Shown here piece after piece: positions 1-9,978 of a stretch of DNA of 64,000 bases. The notes under the pieces are model-generated. The model had not been told where the DNA came from. It made no database searches and saw only the letters and a list, made by a program, of their open reading frames with translations. Each line of letters begins with the position of its first letter. Positions within the stretch are counted from its first letter, which is position 1. This stretch comes from Companilactobacillus bobalius (GTDB taxonomy: Bacteria; Bacillota; Bacilli; Lactobacillales; Lactobacillaceae), in contig NZ_LNUA01000076.1 of assembly GCF_009764355.1 (NCBI RefSeq), forward strand, positions 124,001 through 188,000. Direction: 5' to 3'. Made by a program: the position numbers and the translations under genes.

Positions 1-158
1 ATACAATTATATTTTCACCACATCCTAGTCCATTTGCTGCTAGATATGGCTTTTTCGGCTCCAAACCATTTTCTAAAGCAAATGCCGCACTTTTAAACTA
101 TAATGAAGAGGAAATAAATTGGCAATTACCTGAGAATGCCGATGAGACGGAGGAATAA
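1..158 (+). CDS. ung: Uracil-DNA glycosylase, C-terminal fragment
   Basis: This is the 3' end of a gene cut by the window start; frame 3 is open from the first bases to a TAA at 156-158. The visible residues include [20 protein letters not shown], the conserved C-terminal motif of family 1 uracil-DNA glycosylases, in which the HPSP histidine helps flip and cleave uracil from DNA. It is followed by an INWQL segment and an acidic tail. The enzyme starts base-excision repair of deaminated cytosine. It stops 2 nt before pta, so the two genes are probably co-transcribed. The catalytic N-terminal part is outside the window. Confidence 0.9.
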   Translation, partial: TIIFSPHPSPFAARYGFFGSKPFSKANAALLNYNEEEINWQLPENADETEE

Positions 159-160
159 TA

Positions 161-1129
161 ATGGATTTATTTGAAAGCCTTAAAAGTAAAATTGATGGAA
201 AGAATTTGACAATTGTTTTCCCAGAAGGTGAAGAACCTAGAATTCTAGGCGCCGCATCTCGACTTTTTAAAGAAAATATTTTGAAGCCTATCTTAATTGG
301 TGAACAAGATAAGATTGAACAAGTTGCTAACGAAAAATCATTTGATATCTCTGGAATTGAAATCGTTGATCCTAAGAAATATGCTGATTTTGATACTTTA
401 GTTGATAAATTTGTTGAACGTCGTAAAGGTAAGAATACTAAAGAACAAGCTGAAACAATGCTTTTAGATAATAATTATTTTGGAACAATGTTAGTTTATA
501 CTGGCAAAGCTGATGGTATGGTTTCTGGTGCAATCCACTCAACTGGTGATACTGTTCGCCCAGCTCTTCAAATTGTCAAAACAGCTCCTGGTAATTCAAG
601 AATTAGTGGTTCGTTCATCATGCAAAAGGGTGACGAACGTTACATGTTTGCTGATTGTGCAATTAATATCGATCCTAATGCTCAAGAATTGGCTGAAATT
701 GCGGTTCAAACTGCTAAGAGTGCAAAACTCTTTGATATTGATCCTAAAGTTGCTATGCTTAGCTTCTCAACTAAAGGTAGTGCCAAGAGTGATGACGTAA
801 CTAAAGTAGCTGAAGCTACTGAAATTGCTCACAAGTTGGCACCTGATTTGGCCCTTGATGGTGAACTACAATTCGATGCTGCATTTGTACCAAGTGTTGG
901 TGCTCAAAAGGCTCCAGGTTCACAAGTTGCTGGTCATGCTAATGTCTTCGTCTTCCCAGATCTACAATCAGGTAATATTGGTTACAAGATTGCTCAAAGA
1001 TTTGGTGGTTTTGAAGCAATTGGACCTGTTTTGCAAGGACTTGCTAAGCCAATTTCTGACTTATCACGTGGTTGCAATGAAGAGGATGTTTACAAGTCTG
1101 CCATTTTGACTGCTGCCTTAGCATTATAA
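161..1129 (+). CDS. pta: Phosphate acetyltransferase
   Basis: Interconverts acetyl-CoA plus phosphate with acetyl-phosphate plus CoA in the cytoplasm; with acetate kinase (encoded at 23719) it forms the ATP-yielding Pta-AckA route. The 322-residue protein is the short single-domain form usual in Firmicutes. It shows the expected N-terminal IVFPEGEEPRI block, MVSGAIHSTGDTVRPALQ in the middle, and a C-terminal NVFVFPDLQSGNIGYKI block. ATG at 161 lies just after the ung stop, and tsaE follows 15 nt downstream, an arrangement (ung-pta-tsaE) familiar in lactobacilli. Pta and AckA are on separate operons here. Confidence 0.96.
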   Translation: MDLFESLKSKIDGKNLTIVFPEGEEPRILGAASRLFKENILKPILIGEQDKIEQVANEKSFDISGIEIVDPKKYADFDTLVDKFVERRKGKNTKEQAETMLLDNNYFGTMLVYTGKADGMVSGAIHSTGDTVRPALQIVKTAPGNSRISGSFIMQKGDERYMFADCAINIDPNAQELAEIAVQTAKSAKLFDIDPKVAMLSFSTKGSAKSDDVTKVAEATEIAHKLAPDLALDGELQFDAAFVPSVGAQKAPGSQVAGHANVFVFPDLQSGNIGYKIAQRFGGFEAIGPVLQGLAKPISDLSRGCNEEDVYKSAILTAALAL

Positions 1130-1144
1130 AATTTAGGAGAAATT

Positions 1145-1603
1145 ATGCTTGAATATCAACTAACAACCCATTCATATGAAGAGACTGAAATATTGGGAGC
1201 AAAAATATCTGAACTGTTAAAAGCAGGGGATGTAATTGTTCTAAATGGTGATTTGGGTGTCGGTAAAACCACTTTGACACGTGGGTTGGCGCGTGGCTTA
1301 GGAATTAAAAGAAATGTTAAAAGTCCTACATTTACTCTGATACGTGAATACAAGGATGGAAGATTGCCACTTTATCACATGGATGCTTACCGTTTGGAAA
1401 GTAGTCCGGATGAGGATTTAGGATTCGATGAATATTTTAATGGTGATGGAATTACTATTGTTGAATGGCCTCAATTCATTAAAGATGAAATTCCAGCGGA
1501 GCATATTTCAATTAATATTGCCCGTTTGTCAGATACTGATCGTCAAATAGTCTTTAAGCTACATGGTGAAAAATACGCTGACCGCAAGTTTGGAGATCTT
1601 TAA
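1145..1603 (+). CDS. tsaE: tRNA threonylcarbamoyladenosine biosynthesis ATPase TsaE
   Basis: Small P-loop ATPase required, with TsaB and TsaD, for adding threonylcarbamoyl to A37 of ANN-decoding tRNAs. At 152 residues it has the family's normal size. The Walker A sequence GDLGVGKTTLTRG is at about residues 36-48, followed by KSPTFTLIREY, characteristic of TsaE/YjeE, and a later IVEWPQF segment. An AGGAGA ribosome site precedes the ATG. Its last base overlaps the ATG of the next acetyltransferase gene, indicating translational coupling in the ung-pta-tsaE operon. Confidence 0.94.
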   Translation: MLEYQLTTHSYEETEILGAKISELLKAGDVIVLNGDLGVGKTTLTRGLARGLGIKRNVKSPTFTLIREYKDGRLPLYHMDAYRLESSPDEDLGFDEYFNGDGITIVEWPQFIKDEIPAEHISINIARLSDTDRQIVFKLHGEKYADRKFGDL

Positions 1604-2067
1604 TGAGTGAAGAGTTAACTTTACGAGAAGCAATTCCTAGTGATGCTGCTAAATTGATAAGCTTTTTAAAAAAGGCCAGTCAACAGTCAGATTTTATTGT
1701 TTTCGAAGACTTGAAAGATTTAACCGTTAAAACTGAAGAGAAATCTTTAGATGCTATTTATCAATCTAAAGTAGATGAATTGATGGTGGCTGTTTTTGAT
1801 GAAGGAATCATTGGTTATTGTCGAATTGAAGCTAAAGATAATGAGCAAGCGGAATTAGGAATCGTAATCGATAAAGATTTTTGGAATAATGGGATAGCGT
1901 CCTATCTAATTGAAGATACCCTTGATTGGCTTGAGTCATCACCGTTAAAGAAAATTTTCTTAGAAGTATATAAAAATAACCCTGTCGCAATTCATATTTA
2001 TCAAAAATATGGTTTTGCAACAGAGTTAACAAAAGATAAAACGTTAATTATGTCGAAGATGGTCTAG
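1603..2067 (+). CDS. GNAT family N-acetyltransferase
   Basis: A 154-residue acetyl-CoA dependent acyltransferase of the GNAT fold. It opens with LTLREAIPSDAAKLISFL, a typical GNAT first strand and helix, and has an acetyl-CoA binding segment around DFWNNGIASYLIEDTLDWLE followed by a VYKNNPVAIHIYQKYGF C-terminal motif. The substrate cannot be told from sequence. Position after tsaE recalls RimI, but the Q/RxxGxG loop here is degenerate (FWNNGIAS), and it resembles general lactobacillus GNATs more. It overlaps tsaE by one base and its 3' end overlaps the convergent exonuclease gene by 4 nt, with no terminator between them. Confidence 0.85.
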   Translation: MSEELTLREAIPSDAAKLISFLKKASQQSDFIVFEDLKDLTVKTEEKSLDAIYQSKVDELMVAVFDEGIIGYCRIEAKDNEQAELGIVIDKDFWNNGIASYLIEDTLDWLESSPLKKIFLEVYKNNPVAIHIYQKYGFATELTKDKTLIMSKMV

Positions 2068-2600
2068 CTAGTAAGCTTAACCATCTTTTTTATTTGTTCA
2101 GTTCCAAATTGTTGTTCAGTCTTAACAAGGATTTCAGCACAAGCAACGCTATCAGCTAGGGCATTATGATGATTACGTAAATCAATATTTAAACGTTCAG
2201 AAACAGTGTTCAATTTGTGATTAGGAAAATCAGGGAAAAACTTACGACTGGTTCTTAAAGTATCGATTGTTAAATACTTAGGTACCATAATTCCATAATT
2301 AACCAAGGTTTTCTTTAAAACACTATTATCAAAGCTAGCATTATGAGTCGCAACTAAATGGCTACTGTCGAACAAAGGCTGAATGTGTGCCCAAACTTGA
2401 TCGAAAGTAGGTGCATCTTGAACATCCTCTGGTCTAATGTGATGTATTTGAATATTACGAGGACTGAAATATTGTTGAGGATTTATTAATGTATAAAAGT
2501 TATCAACAATTTGATTGTCACGGACGAGTACTAGAGCTAATGAGCAAGCACTATCACGACTTCCGTTAGCAGTCTCAAAATCCATAGAAACAAAATTCAT
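2064..2600 (-). CDS. 3'-5' exonuclease, DNA polymerase III epsilon-like (DEDDh)
   Basis: A 178-residue RNase T/DnaQ-type exonuclease. The DEDD catalytic residues are visible: FVSMDFETANG (Exo I, D and E), ATHNASFDNSVL (Exo II, D), and a C-terminal HNALADSVACAEI (Exo III, H and D four residues apart, the DEDDh type). It lacks the helicase or GIY-YIG extensions of larger family members, so it is a stand-alone nuclease, probably in DNA repair or RNA turnover. It lies 12 nt downstream of the exonuclease III gene on the same strand and is likely co-transcribed with it. Confidence 0.88.
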   Translation of the reverse strand: MNFVSMDFETANGSRDSACSLALVLVRDNQIVDNFYTLINPQQYFSPRNIQIHHIRPEDVQDAPTFDQVWAHIQPLFDSSHLVATHNASFDNSVLKKTLVNYGIMVPKYLTIDTLRTSRKFFPDFPNHKLNTVSERLNIDLRNHHNALADSVACAEILVKTEQQFGTEQIKKMVKLTS

Positions 2601-2612
2601 AAGTTAAACTCC

Positions 2613-3365
2613 TTATATGTCTAAGTCTAATTCGATGGGACAGTGATCTGAACCATAAATATCAGTGTGAATGTCAGCGTCTTTTAACATTTTTTTACCA
2701 TTGTCGGATAGAACGAAGTAATCGATTCTCCATCCAGCATTATTTTGGCGAGCATTGAAACGGTAGCTCCACCATGAATATTTAACATCATCGGGATGCA
2801 AAATTCTAAAGGTATCGATGAAACCACTATCTAATAATTCCGTAAATTTAGCTCTTTCCTCATCAGAGAAACCAGGATTTTTATGATTGGTTTTGTCATT
2901 CTTAATATCAATTTCTTCATGAGCAACATTGAGATCACCACATAGAATGACTGGTTTATCAGCTGATAATTTTTGCATATATGCTCTTAAAGCATCGTCA
3001 TAACGCATGCGGTAATCCAAGCGTTTAAGCTTTTGTTGGGAATTAGGGGTGTAACTATTAATTAAATAAAAATTTTTGAATTCTAGAGTTAATGTTCGGC
3101 CCTCATCGTCAAATTCATCGATTCCTAAGCCTTGATGAACGTCTAAAGGCTCCTTCTTGGTGAAAACGGCAGTGCCAGAATACCCCTTCTTTTTAGCGTA
3201 GAAAAAGTATTGATGGTAGCCATTTAAATCGAGATCAATTTGACCTTCTTGCAATTTAGTTTCTTGGATACTGAAGATGTCGGCATCTAATTCTTCAAAA
3301 GTTTGAACAAAATCTTTTTTGACTACAGCACGTAAACCGTTTACATTCCAAGATATAAGTTTCAT
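2613..3365 (-). CDS. exoA: Exodeoxyribonuclease III / AP endonuclease
   Basis: Abasic-site endonuclease and 3'-5' exonuclease of the EEP superfamily, acting after glycosylases such as Ung in base excision repair. Motifs seen in order: KLISWNVNGLRA at the N terminus, FSIQETKLQ with the metal-binding glutamate, YSGTAVFTKKEP, ILCGDLNVAHEEID with the catalytic aspartate and asparagine, and a C-terminal YGSDHCPIELDLDI with the catalytic histidine. I place the start at 3365 (MKLISW), where GAGGTGAT precedes by a normal distance, not at an upstream in-frame ATG that adds MCRGDF. About 250 residues, the usual length. Confidence 0.94.
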   Translation of the reverse strand: MKLISWNVNGLRAVVKKDFVQTFEELDADIFSIQETKLQEGQIDLDLNGYHQYFFYAKKKGYSGTAVFTKKEPLDVHQGLGIDEFDDEGRTLTLEFKNFYLINSYTPNSQQKLKRLDYRMRYDDALRAYMQKLSADKPVILCGDLNVAHEEIDIKNDKTNHKNPGFSDEERAKFTELLDSGFIDTFRILHPDDVKYSWWSYRFNARQNNAGWRIDYFVLSDNGKKMLKDADIHTDIYGSDHCPIELDLDI

Positions 3366-3477
3366 AAAATCACCTCGGCACAATTATAGCATTATTGTGG
3401 TGTTTGTTAGTTCGTTATGTATCTAAGTATGTGATAAAATTATATGTAAGTCTATGCAACATAAAGGATGATGAATA

Positions 3478-4377
3478 TTGAATTTTCCAGTTGATGAATT
3501 ACCTAATATTGAATTTAAAATAAATGAACCACTCGGTAAGTATACTTTCACTAAAACGGGTGGAAATGCTGATGTTTTAGCATTCCCTAAAACTCGTGAA
3601 GAGTTAGTGAAAATTGTCGATACTGCTAGGGTCAATGATGTGCATATTACTATTATTGGTAATGCCAGCAATTTGATCATAAAAGATGGTGGAATTAGGG
3701 GAATTGTTATCATCTTGCCTAATTTCCATAAAATTACAGTATCTGATACTAAAGTTACTGCTGAAGCTGGCGCAACAATTATTAATACAACAATTGCTGC
3801 ACAAAAAGCTGGTTTAACTGGCATTGAATTTGCTGCCGGTATTCCAGGTAGTGTTGGTGGAGCAGTCTTTATGAATGCTGGGGCCTATGGTGGTGAAATT
3901 AAGGACGTCTTTGAATCCGCTGAAGTGCTATTACCTGATGGTCATATCACCACTATTAACCATGAACAAATGGACTTCTCATATCGTCATAGTATAGTTC
4001 AGGATAATGGTGGAATTGTAATTAGTGCAACATTTGCATTGAAACGCGGTAAAAAGGAAGTTATTCAAGAAGAAATGGATCGTTTGAACGAATTAAGAAG
4101 ATCGAAACAACCGCTTGAATATCCTTCTTGTGGTAGTGTCTTCAAACGTCCAAAAGGTCATTTCACAGGTCCCTTGATTATCAAAGCTGGTTTGCAAGGT
4201 AAGATTGTTGGTGGAGCTCAAGTTTCCATGAAACATGCGGGCTTTATTGTAAATATTAAACATGCCACAGCAACTGACTATATGAATTTGATACATCTGA
4301 TTCAAAAGACTGTAAAAGAAAAGTTTGATGTCGAACTTCATACCGAAGTTCGGATTATTGGTGAAGATGAAAAATAA
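3478..4377 (+). CDS. murB: UDP-N-acetylenolpyruvoylglucosamine reductase MurB
   Basis: FAD-dependent reductase that makes UDP-N-acetylmuramate from the enolpyruvyl intermediate, the second committed step of peptidoglycan synthesis. The 299-residue protein has the FAD-binding segment [21 protein letters not shown], the [21 protein letters not shown] block, YRHSIV, and [11 protein letters not shown], whose serine is the proton donor, and a final glutamate near HTEVRIIGE, as in type IIa MurB. The only usable start is TTG at 3478, preceded by AAAGGATG; the two nearby ATGs are out of frame and an in-frame TGA lies just upstream. Confidence 0.95.
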   Translation: MNFPVDELPNIEFKINEPLGKYTFTKTGGNADVLAFPKTREELVKIVDTARVNDVHITIIGNASNLIIKDGGIRGIVIILPNFHKITVSDTKVTAEAGATIINTTIAAQKAGLTGIEFAAGIPGSVGGAVFMNAGAYGGEIKDVFESAEVLLPDGHITTINHEQMDFSYRHSIVQDNGGIVISATFALKRGKKEVIQEEMDRLNELRRSKQPLEYPSCGSVFKRPKGHFTGPLIIKAGLQGKIVGGAQVSMKHAGFIVNIKHATATDYMNLIHLIQKTVKEKFDVELHTEVRIIGEDEK

Positions 4378-4397
4378 AAAAATGGTAGGTGTTGTCT

Positions 4398-6521
4398 GTG
4401 GAAATAATTGAATCAATTATTTTGATTCTCTCTTTATTAATTATTGCCAATATTGTAAGTCACTATTTTGTATCGATTCCACCCAGTTTGTTACAAATTG
4501 CGGCGGGGATTTTAGCGGCTCTATTTATACATGTGAAGATCTATGTTGATACGGAATGGTTTTTACTGGCGTTTATTGCGCCAATTCTATTTAATGATGG
4601 AAATAATTTTCCCAAAAGAGAGCTCTGGAAATTAAAGGGTCCTATTTTAGGAAATGCGATTATCTTAGTTATTTTATCTACGGTTATTGGGGGAGTGTTT
4701 GTTAAATGGCTCATTCCTCAATTACCTTGGGCAACGGCATTTACATTAGTGGCGGTTTTGTCGCCAACTGATCCAATTGCGGTTGAATCCATTGCAAAAA
4801 AAGCTCATATTCCGGATAAACTGATGCATTTGATTAATGGAGAAAGTTTGATCAATGATGCATCTGGTTTGATTTGTTTTAAATACGGGGTTGCTGCAAC
4901 AGTGACAGGAGTTTTTTCACTGAAAAGTGCAACAATGGATTTTTTCCATATATCAATTATCGGTGCTTTGGTTGGTGCCGTGATGATATGGATTTTCAAT
5001 GGAATTAGATTGTATCTGATTAATCAAGGTGTCGATGATTCAATTTTGCATGCGATTATTCAGATTATTATTCCATTTATTATTTACTATGTGGCTGAAG
5101 ATGTTTTTGATGTTTCAGGTGTTGTAGCGGTCGTTATAGCGGGTATTTTAAATATTTCTTCTGGTAGAAATATTAGTAACTTTACTCCTGAAATCAGATT
5201 GGTTACTTCACGAACCTGGGATTTAGTGGTTTATGTACTTAATGGTATTGTTTTCGTTCTTTTGGGAATCGAAATTCCTTTTGCAATGGAGGAATTGGTC
5301 CATAACGATAATATCAATACTTTTGGAGCCACGTTACTAGCCTTTATTATTTGGATAATGTTAGTTGTAATTCGTTTTCTTTGGAGTTACGTTTATTCAA
5401 CATTTTCAAATAATGGCGATGGCAAGATTGTTTTGTGGTCAAAAACCAGATTTGATGACTGTTTGATGTCAGGAATTTCTGGTGTTCGTGGCGCCGTTAC
5501 AATGGTTGGTGCTTTGTCAATTCCAATGACAATCAAGGGTGGAGCTGCTTTTCCATCTAGAACACTTCTATTGTTCATTGCCAGTGCAGTTATTATTTTC
5601 AGTTTGTTAGGGGCAACCTTGTTGATTCCTATTTTGACTAAGAATAGTGCGCCAGTTGCTTATCGTGGTAGCACACTTACCTCAGAAAATGAGGATGATG
5701 AGAATGATGAAGATACTGATGAAACACCAATTGAGTTAACAGAATACGAGGCTAACCGAGTTATTTTAGAGAAGACTGTCAAAAAACTACGTTCAGAGAT
5801 GGATGATGGCGATACGGCAGTTTACTCATCTGTTATTGCTGAATATTTGTATGATGTTCGTAATTTAGGCATTCAATCACGTAACCAGGTTAAAACTAGT
5901 CAAATTAGTAAGCGTCGGGTTCGTGGTAAAAAAGATGCTGAATTGTGGGATATTTCTTTTAATTGTGAATTAGAAGCAGTTGATGAATTATATGATAATC
6001 ACGAAATATCTGACGAGTCTTATGATTTGGCAATAAAGAAGATTGCTCGTTATAAAAGAGAGATTGTGCATCGCCGTTCTAATCAAACGGTTGAATTTTT
6101 CTACAATTACTTCCGAAGAACTTATTTACAGATTAAGCATTTGATTTATCGTTCTGTGAATTCAGATGATATTCAACAGATCAATCAGGATTCAATTAAG
6201 ATTTCTATTGCTGGTGCTAAGAATGCCTTAGAGAAATTACAGGAATTGAATCAATCAGATTCTGACGGTATTGATGATGATTTAATCTATATTTTTCAAC
6301 GTCATTACGAAGATCGTTTGGAATTGTTACAAGGGAAGTATCGTGGACGCTCGCCTCAATTCAATAGTGAACGTATGAATCTTGAAATAAAAGCTTTGAG
6401 TTATCGTCGAGCTTTTGTTCAAGATATGTTGGAACAAGGAAAAATTAGCAAAATCACAGCTAATGAATTGCGCAAAAACATTAATTATAGTGAAGAAGTT
6501 ATTAGTATTGGTGTAGATTAA
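4398..6521 (+). CDS. Na+/H+ (monovalent cation:proton) antiporter, CPA1 family
   Basis: Membrane antiporter of about 707 residues. The first 420 residues form roughly a dozen hydrophobic segments with the CPA1 hallmarks AVLSPTDPIAVESIAKK and GESLINDASGL, whose ND pair is the ion-binding site. A very acidic linker (ENEDDENDEDTDETP) leads into a long, charged, mostly helical cytoplasmic tail of about 270 residues, as in larger NhaK/YjcE-like proteins. GTG at 4398 is chosen because TAGGTG sits 6 nt upstream; an in-frame GTG at 4389 overlaps that site. It lies between murB and the c-di-AMP synthase operon, which is suggestive because c-di-AMP commonly controls cation transporters. Confidence 0.9.
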   Translation: MEIIESIILILSLLIIANIVSHYFVSIPPSLLQIAAGILAALFIHVKIYVDTEWFLLAFIAPILFNDGNNFPKRELWKLKGPILGNAIILVILSTVIGGVFVKWLIPQLPWATAFTLVAVLSPTDPIAVESIAKKAHIPDKLMHLINGESLINDASGLICFKYGVAATVTGVFSLKSATMDFFHISIIGALVGAVMIWIFNGIRLYLINQGVDDSILHAIIQIIIPFIIYYVAEDVFDVSGVVAVVIAGILNISSGRNISNFTPEIRLVTSRTWDLVVYVLNGIVFVLLGIEIPFAMEELVHNDNINTFGATLLAFIIWIMLVVIRFLWSYVYSTFSNNGDGKIVLWSKTRFDDCLMSGISGVRGAVTMVGALSIPMTIKGGAAFPSRTLLLFIASAVIIFSLLGATLLIPILTKNSAPVAYRGSTLTSENEDDENDEDTDETPIELTEYEANRVILEKTVKKLRSEMDDGDTAVYSSVIAEYLYDVRNLGIQSRNQVKTSQISKRRVRGKKDAELWDISFNCELEAVDELYDNHEISDESYDLAIKKIARYKREIVHRRSNQTVEFFYNYFRRTYLQIKHLIYRSVNSDDIQQINQDSIKISIAGAKNALEKLQELNQSDSDGIDDDLIYIFQRHYEDRLELLQGKYRGRSPQFNSERMNLEIKALSYRRAFVQDMLEQGKISKITANELRKNINYSEEVISIGVD

Positions 6522-6596
6522 AATACAAAATATGGTGAACTTTTATAATTTTTATTGTTTGTTATAATTAGTTCGAACTACTAAGGAGCTATGAAA

Positions 6597-7454
6597 ATGA
6601 ATTTTATACCAAGCAATATTTTTACGTGGCAGAATTTGGCTAACTTGGTTGATATCTTGGTAGTCTGGTATTTTTTGTATAAAGTTCTGTCGATGTTACG
6701 GGGCACCAAAGCTGTTCAATTGTTAAAAGGAATAATAATTATTTTTGGTATAAAGCTTATTAGTTGGGCTTTGAACCTGCATACTGTTTCTTACTTAATG
6801 GATCAGCTGATCAACTGGGGGATTATTGTTATTGTGATAATCTTTCAGCCTGAAATTCGTCGTGGTTTGGAACATCTAGGTCGATTGCCATTCTTTAGTT
6901 CGACTAGTAATGAAGAAGGCAAAACAAAGAATCATTTGATTGAGAGTCTTGATCAAGCTATTCAGTATATGAGTAAACGTCGTATTGGTGCGTTGATCAC
7001 TTTGGAAATGAATACTGGTTTGGAAGAATATGTCGAAACCGGAATTGATTTGGATGCTGAAGTTACTGGTGCGTTATTGATCAATATTTTCATCCCGAAT
7101 ACACCACTGCATGATGGAGCTGTTATTGTACGGAATAATCGGATTTCCGTAGCCGCTGCTTATTTGCCTCTGTCGGAAAGTAATACTATTCCTAAGGAAT
7201 TGGGAACAAGACACCGTGCGGCCGTTGGTATCAGTGAAGTGACTGATGCAATAACGATTGTTGTCTCTGAAGAAACTGGTGGCGTTATGATTACTCGGAA
7301 CGGTCATATGATGCTGGATCTGTCTCGGGATGATTATCTAAAGTATCTACAAGCTCAATTGAAGGACCCTAATGAAAGTGGAACTCATTCAATTTTGGGA
7401 TTCTTGAAGTTAAGTCGAAAGAAGAAGGAGAGACAAGATGAAAAAGATAATTAA
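6597..7454 (+). CDS. cdaA: Diadenylate cyclase CdaA
   Basis: Membrane-bound enzyme that condenses two ATP to c-di-AMP, the essential second messenger controlling potassium and osmolyte balance. Three N-terminal transmembrane helices precede a DisA_N-type cyclase domain with the catalytic PLHDGAVIV (DGA) and GTRHRAAVGISEVTDA (RHR) motifs. ATG at 6597 has AAGGAG 8 nt upstream; the ATG at 6591 is too close to that site. The end overlaps cdaR by 17 nt. The cdaA-cdaR-glmM order is the conserved Firmicutes operon. A TTGTTT/TATAAT-like promoter is plausible just upstream (about 6555-6570). Confidence 0.96.
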   Translation: MNFIPSNIFTWQNLANLVDILVVWYFLYKVLSMLRGTKAVQLLKGIIIIFGIKLISWALNLHTVSYLMDQLINWGIIVIVIIFQPEIRRGLEHLGRLPFFSSTSNEEGKTKNHLIESLDQAIQYMSKRRIGALITLEMNTGLEEYVETGIDLDAEVTGALLINIFIPNTPLHDGAVIVRNNRISVAAAYLPLSESNTIPKELGTRHRAAVGISEVTDAITIVVSEETGGVMITRNGHMMLDLSRDDYLKYLQAQLKDPNESGTHSILGFLKLSRKKKERQDEKDN

Positions 7455-8538
7455 CAGTAATTATTTTTATGCATTTATATCTCTCTGTTGTGCCTTATGG
7501 CTATTCTTCTTTGTAAGTACACCTGGTGTGGGTTCGACAAGAGATTCTAATCAATCGAATACGTCTACAGTAACTAAAAAGGCTACGATTACAGTACCAT
7601 TGCAGTTACAAGCAGATGTTGATAAGTACTACATAACTGGATACCCTGAAAAAGTTAAAATAACAATTGAGGGTCCAGCAGCACTGGTTACAGCAACAAA
7701 GAATACACAGAATTTTAATTTGTATTTGAATCTAAGAGACCTTTCTATCGGTCAACATCGAGTTCAAATTAAAGAAACTGGGTTAAATAGTGAATTGACA
7801 TATAGTATTAAACCAAAATATGTCACAGTTAATATTCAAAAACGTGTAACAAAGAAATTTGCAGTGGATGTTGATTATAATAAAGATTCACTAGCAAGTG
7901 GTTATGAGACTGGAACAATTGAAGAGTCTCCAGATACTGTCACTGTAACAGGTGCGGCCTCTGAAATTAATAAGATTGATAAAGTAGTTGTTAAACCCAA
8001 TTTGCCTAAGGGAATAAAATCTACGTTTGATCAAGAAGTTTTAGTGCAAGCTCTCGATAAAAATGGTAAAACAGTAAATGTTACATTAGATCCACAAACA
8101 ATTCATGTGAAGATTCCTATTTCGATTCAAAGTAAGCAAGTAAATATTAATTTGAAACAAAAAGGAAATTCATCGGATACGAGTTATACGTTTGAATCTG
8201 ATGTTAAAAATATTAGAGTTTTCGGTACAAAAGATCAGATCAGCGCCATTGGTGGCTCAATCGACGTACCGGTTGATGTTTCAGACGTAAATAGTAGTAG
8301 TACAAAGAAGACTATCAATTTGAGTGATGTTTTAGGTAACAAAGTTACTTTCACTGATCCAACTACTATTAGTGTGACGATTAATCGTGCCAGTTCTAAT
8401 TCTAGTGCTTTGTCTAGTACGACAGGAAATACAGCTACATCAACTAGTTCAACTAGTTCGGATTCCAAGAGTAGTACTAGTGATAACACAAGCTCATCAA
8501 GCACTAATTCCACAAATGACAATAATGATAGCGAATAA
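7438..8538 (+). CDS. cdaR: CdaA regulatory protein CdaR (YbbR domains)
   Basis: Single-pass extracytoplasmic protein that binds and modulates CdaA. The 366-residue product has one N-terminal membrane anchor ([16 protein letters not shown]), then about four repeated YbbR beta domains, recognisable by alternating patterns such as [23 protein letters not shown] and [17 protein letters not shown]. It ends in a low-complexity Ser/Thr/Asn tail of about 50 residues rich in SSTSS, which may span or contact the wall. It overlaps cdaA and is followed after 20 nt by glmM. Confidence 0.92.
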   Translation: MKKIINSNYFYAFISLCCALWLFFFVSTPGVGSTRDSNQSNTSTVTKKATITVPLQLQADVDKYYITGYPEKVKITIEGPAALVTATKNTQNFNLYLNLRDLSIGQHRVQIKETGLNSELTYSIKPKYVTVNIQKRVTKKFAVDVDYNKDSLASGYETGTIEESPDTVTVTGAASEINKIDKVVVKPNLPKGIKSTFDQEVLVQALDKNGKTVNVTLDPQTIHVKIPISIQSKQVNINLKQKGNSSDTSYTFESDVKNIRVFGTKDQISAIGGSIDVPVDVSDVNSSSTKKTINLSDVLGNKVTFTDPTTISVTINRASSNSSALSSTTGNTATSTSSTSSDSKSSTSDNTSSSSTNSTNDNNDSE

Positions 8539-8558
8539 ACGCTGGGGGTAAATTTTTC

Positions 8559-9911
8559 ATGACAAAATATTTCGGAACAGACGGAGTAAGAGGTATTGCA
8601 AATAAAGAGCTAAGTCCTGAATTAGCTTTTAAATTAGGTAGATGTGGTGGTTATGTTTTAACACAACACTCAGATAACGAGAACGCACATCCACGTGTTT
8701 TAGTTGCTAGAGATACACGTATTTCTGGTCAAATGCTACAAACTAGTTTAATTTCAGGATTGCTTTCAGTTGGTATTGAAGTTTTGAATTTGGATGTTAT
8801 TACAACTCCTGCCGTTGCATATCTTGTTCGTGCCGTTTCAGCTGATGCTGGTATTATGATTTCAGCTTCACATAATCCTGCTGAAGATAATGGTATTAAA
8901 TTCTTCGGATCAGATGGCTACAAGTTGCCAGATGACGTTGAAGAAGAGATTGAAGAACTATTGGATGCTAAGGAAGATACTTTGCCAAGACCATCTGCTG
9001 AAGGTTTAGGTAGTGTTTCTGACTATCCAGAAGGTGCTCAAAAGTATCTACAATTCTTGAAGCAAACTCTTTCTGATGACCTTAGTGGTATGAAGATCGT
9101 GCTTGATACTGCTAATGGTTCAACAAGTCGTTTAGCAAGTACACTTTTTGCTGACTTAAATGTGGACTTTGATATCATGGCTTCACATCCAGATGGGATC
9201 AATATCAACAAAAATGTTGGTTCAACTCACCCAGAACAATTGGCTCAACGTGTTAAAGAATCAGACGCTGTAGCTGGATTAGCTTTTGATGGCGATGGAG
9301 ATCGTTGTATTGCAGTTGATGGCGATGGTAACATTGTTGATGGTGATAAGATCATGTTTATCCTTGGTAAATATTTGCACGATGGTGGCCGTTTAAAGAA
9401 GGATACTATTGTAACTACTGTTATGAGTAATATTGGCTTGTACAAGGCTATTGAAGCTAATGGCATGCATTCTGTACAAACAGCTGTTGGTGATCGTCAC
9501 GTTGTTGAAGAAATTCGTGAGAATAACTACAACATCGGTGGTGAACAATCAGGACACGTTGTTTTGTATGAATACATGAATACTGGTGATGGTATGCTAA
9601 CGGGTACACATCTACTTCATGTTATGAAGGAAACTGGTAAGAGCCTAGCCGAATTAGCTGCTCCTGTAAAAGTTTATCCACAAAAACTTGTTAATGTTCC
9701 TGTATCTGACAAGAATTCATGGGACAAACATCAAGCAATTCTTGACGTTATTAAGACAGTTGAGGATGAGATGGATGGCGATGGTCGTGTACTAGTTCGT
9801 CCTAGTGGTACACAAGCTTTGCTTCGTGTAATGTGTGAAGCTTCAACTGAAGAAAAGGTCAATGAATACTGTGACCAAATCGTTGAAGTTGTTAAAAGTG
9901 AATTAAGCTAA
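8559..9911 (+). CDS. glmM: Phosphoglucosamine mutase GlmM
   Basis: Converts glucosamine-6-phosphate to glucosamine-1-phosphate on the way to UDP-GlcNAc for peptidoglycan and wall polymers. The 450-residue protein carries [13 protein letters not shown] at the N terminus, the phosphoserine loop [17 protein letters not shown] around residue 100, the Mg-binding [13 protein letters not shown] motif, GGEQSGHV for sugar binding, and a C-terminal [16 protein letters not shown] phosphate-binding loop. All expected alpha-D-phosphohexomutase motifs are intact. In other Firmicutes GlmM also binds CdaA and inhibits it, which fits the operon. A terminator follows. Confidence 0.97.
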   Translation: MTKYFGTDGVRGIANKELSPELAFKLGRCGGYVLTQHSDNENAHPRVLVARDTRISGQMLQTSLISGLLSVGIEVLNLDVITTPAVAYLVRAVSADAGIMISASHNPAEDNGIKFFGSDGYKLPDDVEEEIEELLDAKEDTLPRPSAEGLGSVSDYPEGAQKYLQFLKQTLSDDLSGMKIVLDTANGSTSRLASTLFADLNVDFDIMASHPDGININKNVGSTHPEQLAQRVKESDAVAGLAFDGDGDRCIAVDGDGNIVDGDKIMFILGKYLHDGGRLKKDTIVTTVMSNIGLYKAIEANGMHSVQTAVGDRHVVEEIRENNYNIGGEQSGHVVLYEYMNTGDGMLTGTHLLHVMKETGKSLAELAAPVKVYPQKLVNVPVSDKNSWDKHQAILDVIKTVEDEMDGDGRVLVRPSGTQALLRVMCEASTEEKVNEYCDQIVEVVKSELS

Positions 9912-9940
9912 TATAATACAGATAAAGAAATTCGAAAAAA

Positions 9941-9978
9941 GAGAAATTGAGGGATTGACCCTTAGTTTCTCTTTTTTT
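9941..9978 (+). terminator. Rho-independent terminator after glmM
   Basis: A 13-bp stem (9941-9953 with 9959-9971, including G-U pairs), a 5-nt ATTGA loop and a 7-T run end the cdaA-cdaR-glmM operon. It separates this operon from glmS, which therefore needs its own promoter. Confidence 0.88.
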
